64,000 nucleotides of DNA from Pedobacter sp. MC2016-05. Lineage in GTDB: Bacteria > Bacteroidota > Bacteroidia > Sphingobacteriales > Sphingobacteriaceae. Where the stretch lies: positions 62,001 to 126,000 of the forward strand of contig NZ_JAPIVT010000011.1 in NCBI RefSeq assembly GCF_026239735.1, given 5' to 3'. The notes under the pieces were generated by a model. The model did no database searches. It saw only the letters and a program-made list of their open reading frames with translations, and was not told the origin of the DNA. The stretch's first letter is position 1. Each line of letters starts with the position of its first letter. The position numbers and the translations under genes were made by a program. Shown here one piece after another: positions 26,376 to 34,777 of the stretch.

Positions 26376-26855
26376 ATGGATTACGCATCAGTTTTAGAAT
26401 CGCCAATTGGAACAATAACCATCTTAGCTGATGATGATTTTGTTTACGCCATCACTTTTTCAGAGCAAAATATTGATGAATTAAAGGAAAATGAGTTGAC
26501 CAAAATTGTGGCAAAGCAACTTGAAAATTATTTTGAAGGTGATTTAAAAGCTTTCGATTTTCCAATAAAACAAAAAGGAACTGAATTTCAGCAAGGGGTT
26601 TGGCAAAACCTACTTAGCATCCCTTATGGTGAAACTACCTCGTATGCTAAGTTTTCGGCACATCAACCCTTAGCCATTCGGGCAATAGCTGCTGCTAACG
26701 GCAAAAACAATATTGCTGTAGTGGTTCCTTGCCATCGAGTAATTGGTAGCAGCGGAAAATTGGTGGGTTATGCCGGTGGCTTATGGCGAAAACAATGGTT
26801 GCTGCAACACGAAAGAGAGGTTTCAAAGAAAGGTCAAACAGAATTAAAATTTTAG
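26376..26855 (+). CDS. ogt: Methylated-DNA-protein cysteine methyltransferase
   Basis: A 159-residue O6-alkylguanine-DNA alkyltransferase. The acceptor Cys lies in VVPCHRVIGSSGKLVGYAGG, and the helix-turn-helix region with YGETTSYAKFS and Arg finger precedes it. The protein removes alkyl groups from O6-guanine by suicide transfer. An in-frame GTG exists at 26364 inside a repeat unit, so the ATG at 26376 is preferred. The cupin gene starts 1 bp after its stop. Confidence 0.94.
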   Translation: MDYASVLESPIGTITILADDDFVYAITFSEQNIDELKENELTKIVAKQLENYFEGDLKAFDFPIKQKGTEFQQGVWQNLLSIPYGETTSYAKFSAHQPLAIRAIAAANGKNNIAVVVPCHRVIGSSGKLVGYAGGLWRKQWLLQHEREVSKKGQTELKF

Positions 26856-26856
26856 C

Positions 26857-27243
26857 ATGGATAAATTATCAGATAATGCCGATACGAAAAATATAAAAGC
26901 AATTCGTTTAATCAATATTACCGACGGGAAGTGTGATTTTGAATCAGGAACAATACCAATCAGGCAGCATATAAATGCTAATTACTTCTTCGCTCAAACG
27001 GATGTTTCCTTACAATACAGTCCCCATGCAGCTCCACGCAGGCAGTACGTTATTACGCTGAAAGGGAAATTAAAATTTACGGTAAGTAACGGTCAATCCT
27101 TCATTCTTGAACCTGGGATCATTTTAATAGCTGCAGATACATTTGGTGAAGGACACACCTGGGAAATTTTAGATGGAGAAGAATGGGAAAGGATTTATAT
27201 CCCACTGGAAGATGGTGCTGATGACCATTTTACAGCTAACTAG
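26857..27243 (+). CDS. Cupin-domain protein
   Basis: A 128-residue single-domain cupin. It shows the alternating strand pattern and the second half motif (PGIILIAADTFGEGHTWEIL), but metal-ligand His residues are sparse (SPHAAPRRQYV, GEGHTW), so metal binding is uncertain. It is translationally linked to ogt (1-bp gap). Function unknown; such small cupins may be sugar-binding, regulatory or isomerase proteins. Confidence 0.78.
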   Translation: MDKLSDNADTKNIKAIRLINITDGKCDFESGTIPIRQHINANYFFAQTDVSLQYSPHAAPRRQYVITLKGKLKFTVSNGQSFILEPGIILIAADTFGEGHTWEILDGEEWERIYIPLEDGADDHFTAN

Positions 27244-27277
27244 ATACAAATAGAGCAATATTGTGTCTCATTTCAAA

Positions 27278-27691
27278 TTACTTCAAAGAACCTGGGTTAC
27301 TTAATTTTTCTCCCTTTTTAGCACTGAAAAGCATAAAAATCACTCCTACTAAAAGTACAATCCATCCCCATTGAAAATGTACTACCTTACCAATTAACTT
27401 ATTTGCAAAACCATATTTAGTATAATTATTGGCTGTAAAATAAACTGCTATAACTGCCAGCACATACCAGATGGCCATTACGAAACTTATAAACCGAAAT
27501 GCACCCGCTTTTCTGATAAAAAGGAAAAGAACAGAAATTGCGATGATTGAATAGGTAATAAAAAATAGACGGGCATCAGACTGATATAAGTTCCAATTTC
27601 CTTTTATCGGCACCTTTAACATCGGACAAAAACCTGCCACTACACATAACACAATGCCTAACCAGGCTCTGAATTTATTTAGAATTAACAT
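27278..27691 (-). CDS. Small four-helix membrane protein
   Basis: A 137-residue protein with four predicted transmembrane helices (about 8-25, 42-60, 64-88, 108-125) and a short basic C-terminus. No family was recognised. It lies convergent to the cupin gene and upstream of nothing obvious on its own strand. Confidence 0.65.
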   Translation of the reverse strand: MLILNKFRAWLGIVLCVVAGFCPMLKVPIKGNWNLYQSDARLFFITYSIIAISVLFLFIRKAGAFRFISFVMAIWYVLAVIAVYFTANNYTKYGFANKLIGKVVHFQWGWIVLLVGVIFMLFSAKKGEKLSNPGSLK

Positions 27692-27836
27692 TTTGATTCA
27701 AGATTTTAATTTTTTCCTGCGGGTTGATTACACTGATTTAAAGATTTCACAGATCTTAATAATTGATTTTGCTATTAGATCATATCTTATCACTAATTAG
27801 TTTCGCATTTTTAATGACTAATGACTAACGACTCAA

Positions 27837-28178
27837 TTACTGCCCTTCAATAATCCCCATCTTTTCCGCGAAATGCGCACAGTAATCACGTAAATCTTCC
27901 ACAATTAAGGTTTCGTTTGTAGCCTTTAAAAAGCTATCGCCCATGGTTTGCAGCGTTTCGTAGAAAAACCGTTTCATTTCATCAACAGGCATATCTTTTG
28001 TCCATAGATCTATTTTCAGAGTATTTTTATAGTTATGGTCCCAAACGGATAAAAACATCGCTTTAGCTGGTACTTTATCCGCATTACCAGAATCAGTACT
28101 TTCCCACAGGATGTTATCGGGATTATTTGCCTCGTCTAACTCAACTGTTAGTTTTATTTCTGCTGTCTTCATTTTCAA
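27837..28178 (-). CDS. gldC: Gliding motility protein GldC
   Basis: A 113-residue cytoplasmic protein matching GldC: TAEIKLTVELDEANNPDNI followed by the WEST...K(V)PAKAMFLSVWD core and RDYCAHFAEKMG at the C-terminus. Members occur in gliding and many non-gliding Bacteroidota; its biochemical role is unknown. It is not next to the gldA, gldF and gldG genes found 22-27 kb further on. Confidence 0.88.
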   Translation of the reverse strand: MKMKTAEIKLTVELDEANNPDNILWESTDSGNADKVPAKAMFLSVWDHNYKNTLKIDLWTKDMPVDEMKRFFYETLQTMGDSFLKATNETLIVEDLRDYCAHFAEKMGIIEGQ

Positions 28179-28298
28179 AAATTGATTATACCGATAAAAA
28201 GTATGCAGTTATCAGTTTATTTTTACGGTTGCAAAGATGCTTATTTTTTGATTTGATTGCACCGATGAATGAATTGGAAAGATTTTTTTACGCTTGAA

Positions 28299-28571
28299 TT
28301 ACGCTATTTTTCTAATGATAATGATCAGGATAACGGTGATAACGATAAAGATAGATTCTACAAGCCAAATCTTCTTCAAATCTTTAAGTGTAAAACGGAA
28401 AATTAAATCGGTAATAAAAGTAACCAAGATCAGGCATCCTAAAATAAGCAGATAAAAACCACTCATGTCGATCTGTCGTGGTGCATTATCTTTAGCCGTT
28501 AATAGATTAAAAACCGCTAAGCCTAAACCGGCGGCTCCAATGATGTTTAAAGGGGTAATCCTCAATTTCAT
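28299..28571 (-). CDS. Small three-helix membrane protein
   Basis: A 90-residue protein with three hydrophobic helices (about 8-24, 38-60, 68-88). It begins 4 bp after the stop of the DEAD-box helicase gene, so the two are co-transcribed and probably translationally coupled. No family recognised. Confidence 0.65.
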   Translation of the reverse strand: MKLRITPLNIIGAAGLGLAVFNLLTAKDNAPRQIDMSGFYLLILGCLILVTFITDLIFRFTLKDLKKIWLVESIFIVITVILIIIIRKIA

Positions 28572-28575
28572 TTGA

Positions 28576-29922
28576 CTACTTCTTCTTATCGAAACGTTTA
28601 CCTTTTTTAAAACTTTTCACTTCTTTTCCAGCCTTAGCTTTAGCTTTTTCTCTTGCCTTCTTATCGATTGCTGCAGCATGTTTTTTCTCATGGAAAGCAC
28701 CTTTAAAATCGGGATCTTCCTTGCGTTTTTGCATGTCAATTTCCTTGGCAATATGCTGGCGTTCCTCGTAAGGGGTTTCATCAATGTAAACACCTTCCGG
28801 AATTTCAGCTACAGGAATATATTGGCGAATTAATTTTTCAATCTTGCGGATGTAGTATTTTTCAGCATCGGTAGCAAAAGTAATGGCATCGCCTTTGGCA
28901 AAAGCCCTACCCGTTCTGCCAATTCTGTGCACATAATCTTCAATAATAATAGGTACATCAAAATTTATAACATGACTTACATCACTTACATCAATCCCCC
29001 TACTGGCTACATCAGTGGCCACTAGTACGCGGATGTTACCTTCTTTGAAACTATTTATGGAGTTAATTCTGGTATTTTGTCCTTTATTAGCATGAATCAC
29101 CCGAACATTGTCGGCACCATATCTCCGCTCAATAAAACTGAAGATATTATCTGCTACTGTTTTAGTTTTACAAAAAATAATCAACCTGGTAAAAGCCTCA
29201 TCATTTTTTAAAAGATGTTGTAAGAGATTGATTTTGGTTTTGAAATTTGGAACGTAATATAAGGTTTGCGTCACATTGGCAGCAGGTGTAGCCTGTGCAG
29301 ATGCCTCAATCACCAAGGGGTTATTTAAGAAATCTCCAGCAATTTTTTGAACTAAATCGCTCATTGTTGCAGAGAATAACAAGTTTTGGCGTTTGCGTGG
29401 AACGATTTCTAAAATCCGATGTATCGAACCGATAAAGCCCATATCCATCATTTTGTCGGCCTCATCAAGCACCAAAAATTTCAAGCTTTGCGTGTTAATA
29501 TCTCCATCTAAATATAAATCTAAAAATCTTCCAGGCGTAGCAATTAAAATATCAACGCCTTTTGCTATTTGCTCTTTCTGCGTTTTCGGACCAATTCCGC
29601 CGAAAATTACCAGCGAGCGCAAGTCTGTATAAGTAGAGAATAGCTTCACCTGCTCAGCAATTTGCATGGCCAGTTCACGTGTCGGAGATAAAATTAAAGC
29701 TCTCGGATTTTCACCCTGAGCGTATTTTAACTGCATTAAAATGGGCAAAACGAAAGCCGCAGTTTTTCCAGTTCCAGTTTCGGCAATACCAAAAATATCT
29801 TGTCCTGATAGCACCGGTGCAATTGCTTTTTCCTGTATCGGGGTGGCAACGGTATAACCTGCATCGGCAACTGCATTTAAAATTTGCCTGTTTAACTTAA
29901 ATTCTTCGAACGGTTTTCCCAT
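28576..29922 (-). CDS. DEAD-box RNA helicase
   Basis: A 448-residue RhlE/DeaD-type ATP-dependent RNA helicase. Q motif FEEFKLNRQIL and TPIQEKAIAP, motif I AETGTGKT, motif II DEAD, motif III SAT, and the C-terminal RecA domain with ATDVASRGIDVSDVSHVINFD and HRIGRTGRA are all intact. The tail (about 390-448) is strongly basic (KKAREKAKAKAGKEVK) and probably binds RNA. The frame could begin at 29931, but a -7 box at 29929-29936 overlaps that codon, so ATG 29922 is used. Roles in ribosome assembly or RNA decay are family inference. Confidence 0.95.
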   Translation of the reverse strand: MGKPFEEFKLNRQILNAVADAGYTVATPIQEKAIAPVLSGQDIFGIAETGTGKTAAFVLPILMQLKYAQGENPRALILSPTRELAMQIAEQVKLFSTYTDLRSLVIFGGIGPKTQKEQIAKGVDILIATPGRFLDLYLDGDINTQSLKFLVLDEADKMMDMGFIGSIHRILEIVPRKRQNLLFSATMSDLVQKIAGDFLNNPLVIEASAQATPAANVTQTLYYVPNFKTKINLLQHLLKNDEAFTRLIIFCKTKTVADNIFSFIERRYGADNVRVIHANKGQNTRINSINSFKEGNIRVLVATDVASRGIDVSDVSHVINFDVPIIIEDYVHRIGRTGRAFAKGDAITFATDAEKYYIRKIEKLIRQYIPVAEIPEGVYIDETPYEERQHIAKEIDMQKRKEDPDFKGAFHEKKHAAAIDKKAREKAKAKAGKEVKSFKKGKRFDKKK

Positions 29923-29928
29923 AGCGCA

Positions 29929-29936
29929 CAAAGATA
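29929..29936 (-). promoter_or_regulatory. -7 box (TAnnTTTG) for the DEAD-box gene
   Basis: Minus-strand TATCTTTG ending 6 nt before the ATG at 29922. It excludes the upstream alternative start. Confidence 0.6.
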
Positions 29937-30241
29937 AGCTTTTTAAGCCGAAAGGCTTAAACTAGTCTGAAGTTCGGAGTCGTGAGCTAATGAAGCTAAA
30001 ATCACTTAAAGAGATTTAGGGGAAAGCAATAAACGTAGTTCTTCTATCGTTCCAATCTTTTTTAACTTCTGTCATTCTGGGGCACGAAGAATCTCTTTCA
30101 TCGGTTACAGATGCTTCGTACCTACCATTGACGTTTTTAACTTTACGTCATTTATATTGATTTTATGAAATAAATTAACCCTCAGCACGACAAATATTTT
30201 CAGGGTTGCTGCAAATGAAAAAGTATCCATGTATTAATAAC

Positions 30242-31545
30242 AAGCCTTAGTTCGAGTAGTAGTCAAACTTGCTACAATAAAAAGAATAATTTTATACTCA
30301 AAACTAAGGCTTATGTCAAATATACGTGAAACTGTAGATTTTTCAGGAGAACAGATAAATGTTGGAATTGATGTTCACCTGAAGCATTGGAATGTGACCA
30401 TCTTCCACAATCAGGTCTACCTAAGGAAATTCCAGCAGGAATCCAATCCTGGGATTTTTATCAAACATTTACGCCATCATTATCCCAATGCCAATTTCAG
30501 GCTGGCTTACGAGGCTGGTTTCAGCGGTTTCTGGGCACAGCGGATTTTTAGTGAGTCTGGTATTGACTGCCTGGTTGTTAACGCGGCTGATGTCCCCCAG
30601 ACTGATAAGGGCATTCGCACCAAGAATGATGTCAACGATTCCCGAAGGATAGGTGCTGCCCTGGCAGGGGGTATGCTTGAGGGGATCTATGTGCCCAGCT
30701 TAATACAGGAAAGCGACCGCTCGCTTGTTCGCTATCGCTATCGTATAGCCCGTGACCTGAACAGATGTAAATCAAGAATCAAGAGCCTGCTTTATAAGTT
30801 TGGAATTACCATCCCCCCTATATTTACCAAAGGTAAGTGGACCAGGGCATTCCTGCTTCGGCTTAAGTCTACCCAATTGGGTTTTGAACATGCAGATTTG
30901 ACCTTAAAACGAATGATCAGACAAGTTGAATATTTCCAGGGACAGTTACTGGAGATTAGTCGGGATTTGAGGGCCATGCTCCGCTCAACGGTATACGCTC
31001 AACAGGCGAGCCTTTTAATGACCGTTCCGGGAATCGGTGCACTCACTGCCCTTACCCTTTTGAGCGAGCTGGGCGATGTGAAAAGATTTCGTACTTTTTA
31101 TCAGCCTAACGCTTTTGTTGGCCTGTGCCCGACTGAATTTTCAAGTGGGGATTCCGAACGTGTCGGCCCACTAACACCAAGGCACCACTCATTGCTCCGG
31201 AGTTTACTAACAGAGGCTGCCTGGACAGCGATCAGGTTGGACCCGGCAATGCTGCTCGCATACAATGAGTACAAAAAAAGGATGAGTGGTAAAAGAGCCA
31301 TAATAAGAATTGCAAGAAAGATGTTAAATCGGATTTATTATATATTACTAAAACAACAAGGATATGAAAAAGGAATAATAAAATAAGTTAAGATTGCTAC
31401 CATGGATTATCCCATTATAATACCGACAGAGACTACTAGGAAATACCTGTAAGAAAATACATTCAAAAAGTTTGTAGCCTGTCTTTTATCCAAATCAGAA
31501 AAAAATTGATACCTGTAGCGCAAAAGTGTTGACTACTAATAGGAG
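30242..31545 (+). mobile_element. IS110 family, IS1111-like insertion sequence
   Basis: An element of about 1.3 kb holding one DEDD transposase gene. Sub-terminal inverted repeats were found: TAGTAGTCAA at 30257-30266 and its complement at 31529-31538, each followed inward by ACTT (one extra base on the right). Sub-terminal repeats are typical of the IS1111 branch. A long imperfect stem occupies the left non-coding end: 30242-30252 pairs perfectly with 30302-30312, and 30254-30258 pairs with 30295-30299. Exact ends are uncertain because these elements make no clear target duplication. The non-coding right end between stop and repeat is about 140 bp. Only one copy is in the window. Confidence 0.75.
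30313..31386 (+). CDS. IS110/IS1111 family transposase
   Basis: A 357-residue recombinase. The N-terminal DEDD/RuvC-like domain has INVGIDVHLKHWNV (first Asp), RLAYEAGFSGFW (Glu) and TKNDVNDSRRIG (paired Asp). The C-terminal transposase_20 domain (about 230-320) has TVPGIGALTALTLLSELGD and the Ser-containing segment FSSGDSERVG with LRSLLTEAAW. All expected motifs are intact, so the element may be active. The ATG directly abuts the 3' arm of a 16-bp stem, which could hide the start in RNA. Family members use a bridge RNA to choose targets. Confidence 0.93.
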   Translation: MSNIRETVDFSGEQINVGIDVHLKHWNVTIFHNQVYLRKFQQESNPGIFIKHLRHHYPNANFRLAYEAGFSGFWAQRIFSESGIDCLVVNAADVPQTDKGIRTKNDVNDSRRIGAALAGGMLEGIYVPSLIQESDRSLVRYRYRIARDLNRCKSRIKSLLYKFGITIPPIFTKGKWTRAFLLRLKSTQLGFEHADLTLKRMIRQVEYFQGQLLEISRDLRAMLRSTVYAQQASLLMTVPGIGALTALTLLSELGDVKRFRTFYQPNAFVGLCPTEFSSGDSERVGPLTPRHHSLLRSLLTEAAWTAIRLDPAMLLAYNEYKKRMSGKRAIIRIARKMLNRIYYILLKQQGYEKGIIK

Positions 31546-31601
31546 GTTGGGAATGATTGGAAGCAAAATATTATATTTGTAATGAGAAACAAATGCCTGG
31601 A

Positions 31602-31632
31602 AGAACGGCGGATATCGAATGTCTGCTGTTCT
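31602..31632 (+). other. RNA-like hairpin in the gap after the insertion sequence
   Basis: Arms 31602-31612 and 31622-31632 pair over 11 bp, including two positions that pair only as G-U in a + strand RNA, around a 9-nt loop. The gap 31546-31820 otherwise has no gene; a 7-bp dyad CCTAATA/TATTAGG lies at about 31666-31705. No known RNA family is recognised. Confidence 0.35.
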
Positions 31633-31820
31633 AAAGGGAAGTTTTGGCCTATTCTCTTCTAAGTGCCTAATATTAATCATAGGAGTATTTCCACTTTATT
31701 AGGTTTGTTTTAAGTCAAAACAGCAACATCAAACTTAATTTCACACCTCTCATCCGCCCAATCCCGCTACTTTATACTTTTTACTTAATACTTTATACTT
31801 CCCACTTTCTACTAAAACAC

Positions 31821-31828
31821 TACCTTTG
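31821..31828 (+). promoter_or_regulatory. -7 box (TAnnTTTG) for dihydroorotase
   Basis: TACCTTTG ending 5 nt before the ATG at 31834. Upstream is an A/T-rich tract with several near copies of CTTTATACTT. Confidence 0.6.
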
Positions 31829-31833
31829 AAACC

Positions 31834-33168
31834 ATGAATGCTTACTTGATAAAAGCCGCAACAATTGTAAACGAAGGGCAGAAATTTGTTGCCGACGTAT
31901 TAATTAAAGATGGATTTATTGCCAAAATAGGCCAAAACCTTTCTGCAGATAATGTACAGGAAATTAATGCCGAGGGACAGTACCTTCTACCAGGAATGAT
32001 TGATGACCAGGTGCATTTTCGCGAGCCAGGTTTAACGCATAAAGCGGATATTTTTACGGAAAGTATGGCAGCTGTAGCAGGCGGAATTACGTCTTTCATG
32101 GAAATGCCAAACACGGTTCCAAATACTTTAACACAAGATTTACTTGCTGATAAATATGCTATTGCTGCAGAAACTTCATTAGCCAATTACTCATTTTACA
32201 TGGGTGCCAGCAATGATAACATTGAAGAAGTTTTAAAAACCGACCCAAAAAATGTGTGTGGCATTAAAATTTTCATGGGTTCCTCAACCGGCAATATGTT
32301 GGTTGATAATGAGAAAACCTTAGAAAATATTTTTAGCAAAGCAGCTATTTTGGTAGCTACCCATTGTGAAGATGAAGCCACTATCCGCCATAATTTAGCC
32401 GAATTTAAGGCAAAATACGGTGACGATTTAACGATAGAAATGCATCCCTTAATTCGTAGTGCTGAGGCTTGTTACAAATCTTCATCTTTAGCGGTTGAGC
32501 TGGCAAAAGCCTTCCAAACGCGTTTGCACATTCTTCATATTTCAACGGCGAAGGAAATTGCACTTTTCGATAATAGCATCCCATTAAAAGATAAAAAAAT
32601 AACTGCGGAGGCTTGCGTTCATCACCTTTGGTTTAATGATAAAGACTACGCAACTAAAGGAAACTTCATCAAATGGAATCCTGCTGTTAAAACCAAAGAG
32701 GATCAGAATGGTATTCTTCAGGGCGTTTTAAATGATAATATTGATGTAATTGCCACCGACCATGCGCCACATACCTTGGAAGAAAAACAACAGCCTTATT
32801 CACAAGCGCCATCAGGCGGACCATTAGTTCAACATGCTTTGCCTGCTTTATTGGAAATGCATTTGCAAGGCAAAATTTCATTAGAGAAAATAGTGGAGAA
32901 AACCGCGCATAACCTGGCTATCTGTTTTGATATTGAAAAACGTGGATTTATTCGTGAAGGCTATTGGGCAGATTTAGTTTTGGTTGATTTAAAAGACTCA
33001 TGGAAAGTAACCAAGTTGAATAATTTCTACAAATGTGGCTGGAGTCCTTTTGATGGAGATACTTTCCAAGCAAGCGTTACACACACTTTTGTGTCAGGAA
33101 ATTTGGCTTATCAGAAAGGCAGATTCACTACCGACCAGATTGGAAAGCGCCTAACTTTTGCCAGATAG
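31834..33168 (+). CDS. pyrC: Dihydroorotase
   Basis: A 444-residue amidohydrolase. The first metal site appears as DDQVHFREPG (in place of DxHxH the motif reads D-D-Q-V-H-F-R, normal for this Bacteroidota branch), MEMPNT is the family signature, VATHCED and LHILHIST carry later His ligands, and IATDHAPHT the last Asp. It cyclises carbamoyl aspartate in pyrimidine synthesis. Length is typical. It is a single gene just right of the insertion sequence, whose boundary leaves its promoter intact. Confidence 0.93.
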   Translation: MNAYLIKAATIVNEGQKFVADVLIKDGFIAKIGQNLSADNVQEINAEGQYLLPGMIDDQVHFREPGLTHKADIFTESMAAVAGGITSFMEMPNTVPNTLTQDLLADKYAIAAETSLANYSFYMGASNDNIEEVLKTDPKNVCGIKIFMGSSTGNMLVDNEKTLENIFSKAAILVATHCEDEATIRHNLAEFKAKYGDDLTIEMHPLIRSAEACYKSSSLAVELAKAFQTRLHILHISTAKEIALFDNSIPLKDKKITAEACVHHLWFNDKDYATKGNFIKWNPAVKTKEDQNGILQGVLNDNIDVIATDHAPHTLEEKQQPYSQAPSGGPLVQHALPALLEMHLQGKISLEKIVEKTAHNLAICFDIEKRGFIREGYWADLVLVDLKDSWKVTKLNNFYKCGWSPFDGDTFQASVTHTFVSGNLAYQKGRFTTDQIGKRLTFAR

Positions 33169-33174
33169 ATTTGT

Positions 33175-33182
33175 TATATTTG
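33175..33182 (+). promoter_or_regulatory. -7 box (TAnnTTTG) for the toxin-antitoxin pair
   Basis: TATATTTG centred about 23 nt upstream of the antitoxin ATG at 33202. It lies immediately after the dihydroorotase stop. Confidence 0.5.
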
Positions 33183-33201
33183 TTTATCAAGCAACATCAA
33201 A

Positions 33202-33399
33202 ATGGAAACTTTAATCGTGCATCCTAAAAATGAAGAACAGGCTACTACTTTGAAAGCGGTTATGAAAGTTTTGAACATTGATTTTGAAACTGAAAAGAGT
33301 TCTTATAATCCAGAATTTGTTGCTAAAATAAAAAGAGGTCAAGAACAAAAAAAAGCTGGAAAAGGTATTAAGATTGCTGTTGAGGATTTGTGGAAATAG
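33202..33399 (+). CDS. Antitoxin of a YoeB-type pair (DUF2683-like)
   Basis: A 65-residue protein with an N-terminal strand-helix segment (ETLIVHPKNEEQATTLKAVMKVLNIDFE) and a Lys-rich, flexible C-terminus (QEQKKAGKGIKIAVEDLWK) suited to wrapping a toxin. It resembles DUF2683 antitoxins that replace YefM upstream of YoeB/RelE toxins in Bacteroidota. The toxin gene starts 3 bp after its stop. Autoregulation is likely for such pairs but no operator was identified. Confidence 0.82.
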   Translation: METLIVHPKNEEQATTLKAVMKVLNIDFETEKSSYNPEFVAKIKRGQEQKKAGKGIKIAVEDLWK

Positions 33400-33402
33400 C
33401 AG

Positions 33403-33663
33403 ATGGAAATTCAGTTCGTTGACGATTCTTTATTAGATATCAAATTTTGGAAGAAACCCGGGAATAAAGCTATACAAAAGAAAATTGAGCAATTAATATT
33501 GGCCATTTTTGAAGACCCATATGATGGAATAGGAAAACCAGAAGCGCTAAAACACGAATTTTCGGATAAACGGTCTAGTAGAATTAACGAAGAGCATAGG
33601 ATAATATATGAAGTCAAAGGAGATGTTCCTTACATATATTCCTTAAAAGGCCATTACAAATAA
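33403..33663 (+). CDS. yoeB: YoeB-type mRNA interferase toxin
   Basis: An 86-residue RelE-superfamily toxin. The YoeB hallmarks are present: GIGKPEALKHEFS, the SRRINEEHRIIY-like core (SSRINEEHRIIYEV) and the C-terminal SLKGHYK with catalytic His-Tyr. YoeB cleaves mRNA in the ribosomal A site. It is paired with the antitoxin upstream and its stop overlaps the DUF3810 start by 1 nt (TAATG), so the next gene is translationally coupled to it, an unusual host gene neighbour. Confidence 0.92.
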   Translation: MEIQFVDDSLLDIKFWKKPGNKAIQKKIEQLILAIFEDPYDGIGKPEALKHEFSDKRSSRINEEHRIIYEVKGDVPYIYSLKGHYK

Positions 33664-34739
33664 TGACCTCAATAAAAAAACTTTCTTTAAAAACTGTCGC
33701 TATATTTAGCATAGCCCTATTAGTTTACATCTTCGGACTGTTCCCAAGCCTAGTTCAAAAATATTATTCAACAGGTATTTATCCTTACATTTCTTCTTCA
33801 CTAAGGTTTCTATCCTCTATTTTCCCTTTTGCCATTGGTGATATTGTTTATGCCTTGTTGATCGGTTTTGTCGTTTACCGGATCATCAGGTTTTTCAAAA
33901 AAACAAAATCTTTAAAGAGAGAACACAGAATTATTGTACCGCTACAGGTTTTAAACTTTTTTTTAATTCTTAACATTATTTTCAAATTGGTTTGGGGCTT
34001 AAATTACAGTCGGCCAAGTGTGAGCAACGAACTAGGTATTGGAAATGAAAAGTATAGCGTAAAAGAGTTGGTTCTACTGGGAGAACATTTTGTTAAAAAA
34101 ACAAATGATTTAAAGTTAAAGCAGACGGAAATTCCCGCTTCCGCTATCAAGTACTTGGAAATTAGCTCATCAAAAGCTTATCACTTAATGGAGAAAAGGA
34201 ATCGATTATTCTGCTACAAAAACCCTTGTTTAAAATCTGTTTTAAGTCCTTATTTAGTGAGCAAAGCAGGAATAGAAGGTTATTATGCGCCATTAACAGG
34301 CGAGGCAAACATGAATATGGCTTTGCCTGATTTTGTAAAACCGTATGTTTCTTGCCATGAAATTGCACATCAACTAGGCATTTCGTACGAAGATGAGGCT
34401 AATTTGCTTGGTTATTTAACTGCCAGCAATAGTCCCGATTTGAACTACCAATATTCGGCTAATTACGAGATGTTGAGGTATATTTTGTTTGAGATCAGGA
34501 TGAAATCTCCTGAGGACTACAAAATACTTCACGATAAATTATCTGAAAAAGTTTTAGCGGATTTTAAAGCGGAAAAAGAGTTCTGGCGAAAATACAATGG
34601 TGACATGTTTGGATACATGGATGCCGCTTTCGATAGTTTCTTAAAGCTCAACAACCAGCCTAAAGGAATTGATAGCTATCAAGATATCCTGATTTGGCTC
34701 TGGAATATTCATAAAAAAGAGTTAAAGGTTGAAAGTTAA
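33663..34739 (+). CDS. DUF3810 family membrane metallopeptidase-like protein
   Basis: A 358-residue protein with three N-terminal transmembrane helices (about 10-30, 55-78, 97-115) and a soluble domain holding a zincin-type HEIAH motif (SCHEIAHQLG, about residue 235) with a downstream Glu in YEDEANLLGYL. These features fit DUF3810. Proteolytic activity is plausible from HExxH but not proven for the family. It overlaps the yoeB stop by 1 nt. Its 3' end faces the MiaE-like gene. Confidence 0.87.
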   Translation: MTSIKKLSLKTVAIFSIALLVYIFGLFPSLVQKYYSTGIYPYISSSLRFLSSIFPFAIGDIVYALLIGFVVYRIIRFFKKTKSLKREHRIIVPLQVLNFFLILNIIFKLVWGLNYSRPSVSNELGIGNEKYSVKELVLLGEHFVKKTNDLKLKQTEIPASAIKYLEISSSKAYHLMEKRNRLFCYKNPCLKSVLSPYLVSKAGIEGYYAPLTGEANMNMALPDFVKPYVSCHEIAHQLGISYEDEANLLGYLTASNSPDLNYQYSANYEMLRYILFEIRMKSPEDYKILHDKLSEKVLADFKAEKEFWRKYNGDMFGYMDAAFDSFLKLNNQPKGIDSYQDILIWLWNIHKKELKVES

Positions 34740-34777
34740 AGTTAAAACGAGAACTTACCACTTATAACTTTCAACTT

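Noticed and set aside
31495..31680. 61-codon minus-strand frame at the right end of the insertion sequence
   Set aside because: Composition is low-complexity hydrophobic and it spans the sub-terminal repeat and a hairpin; likely chance.
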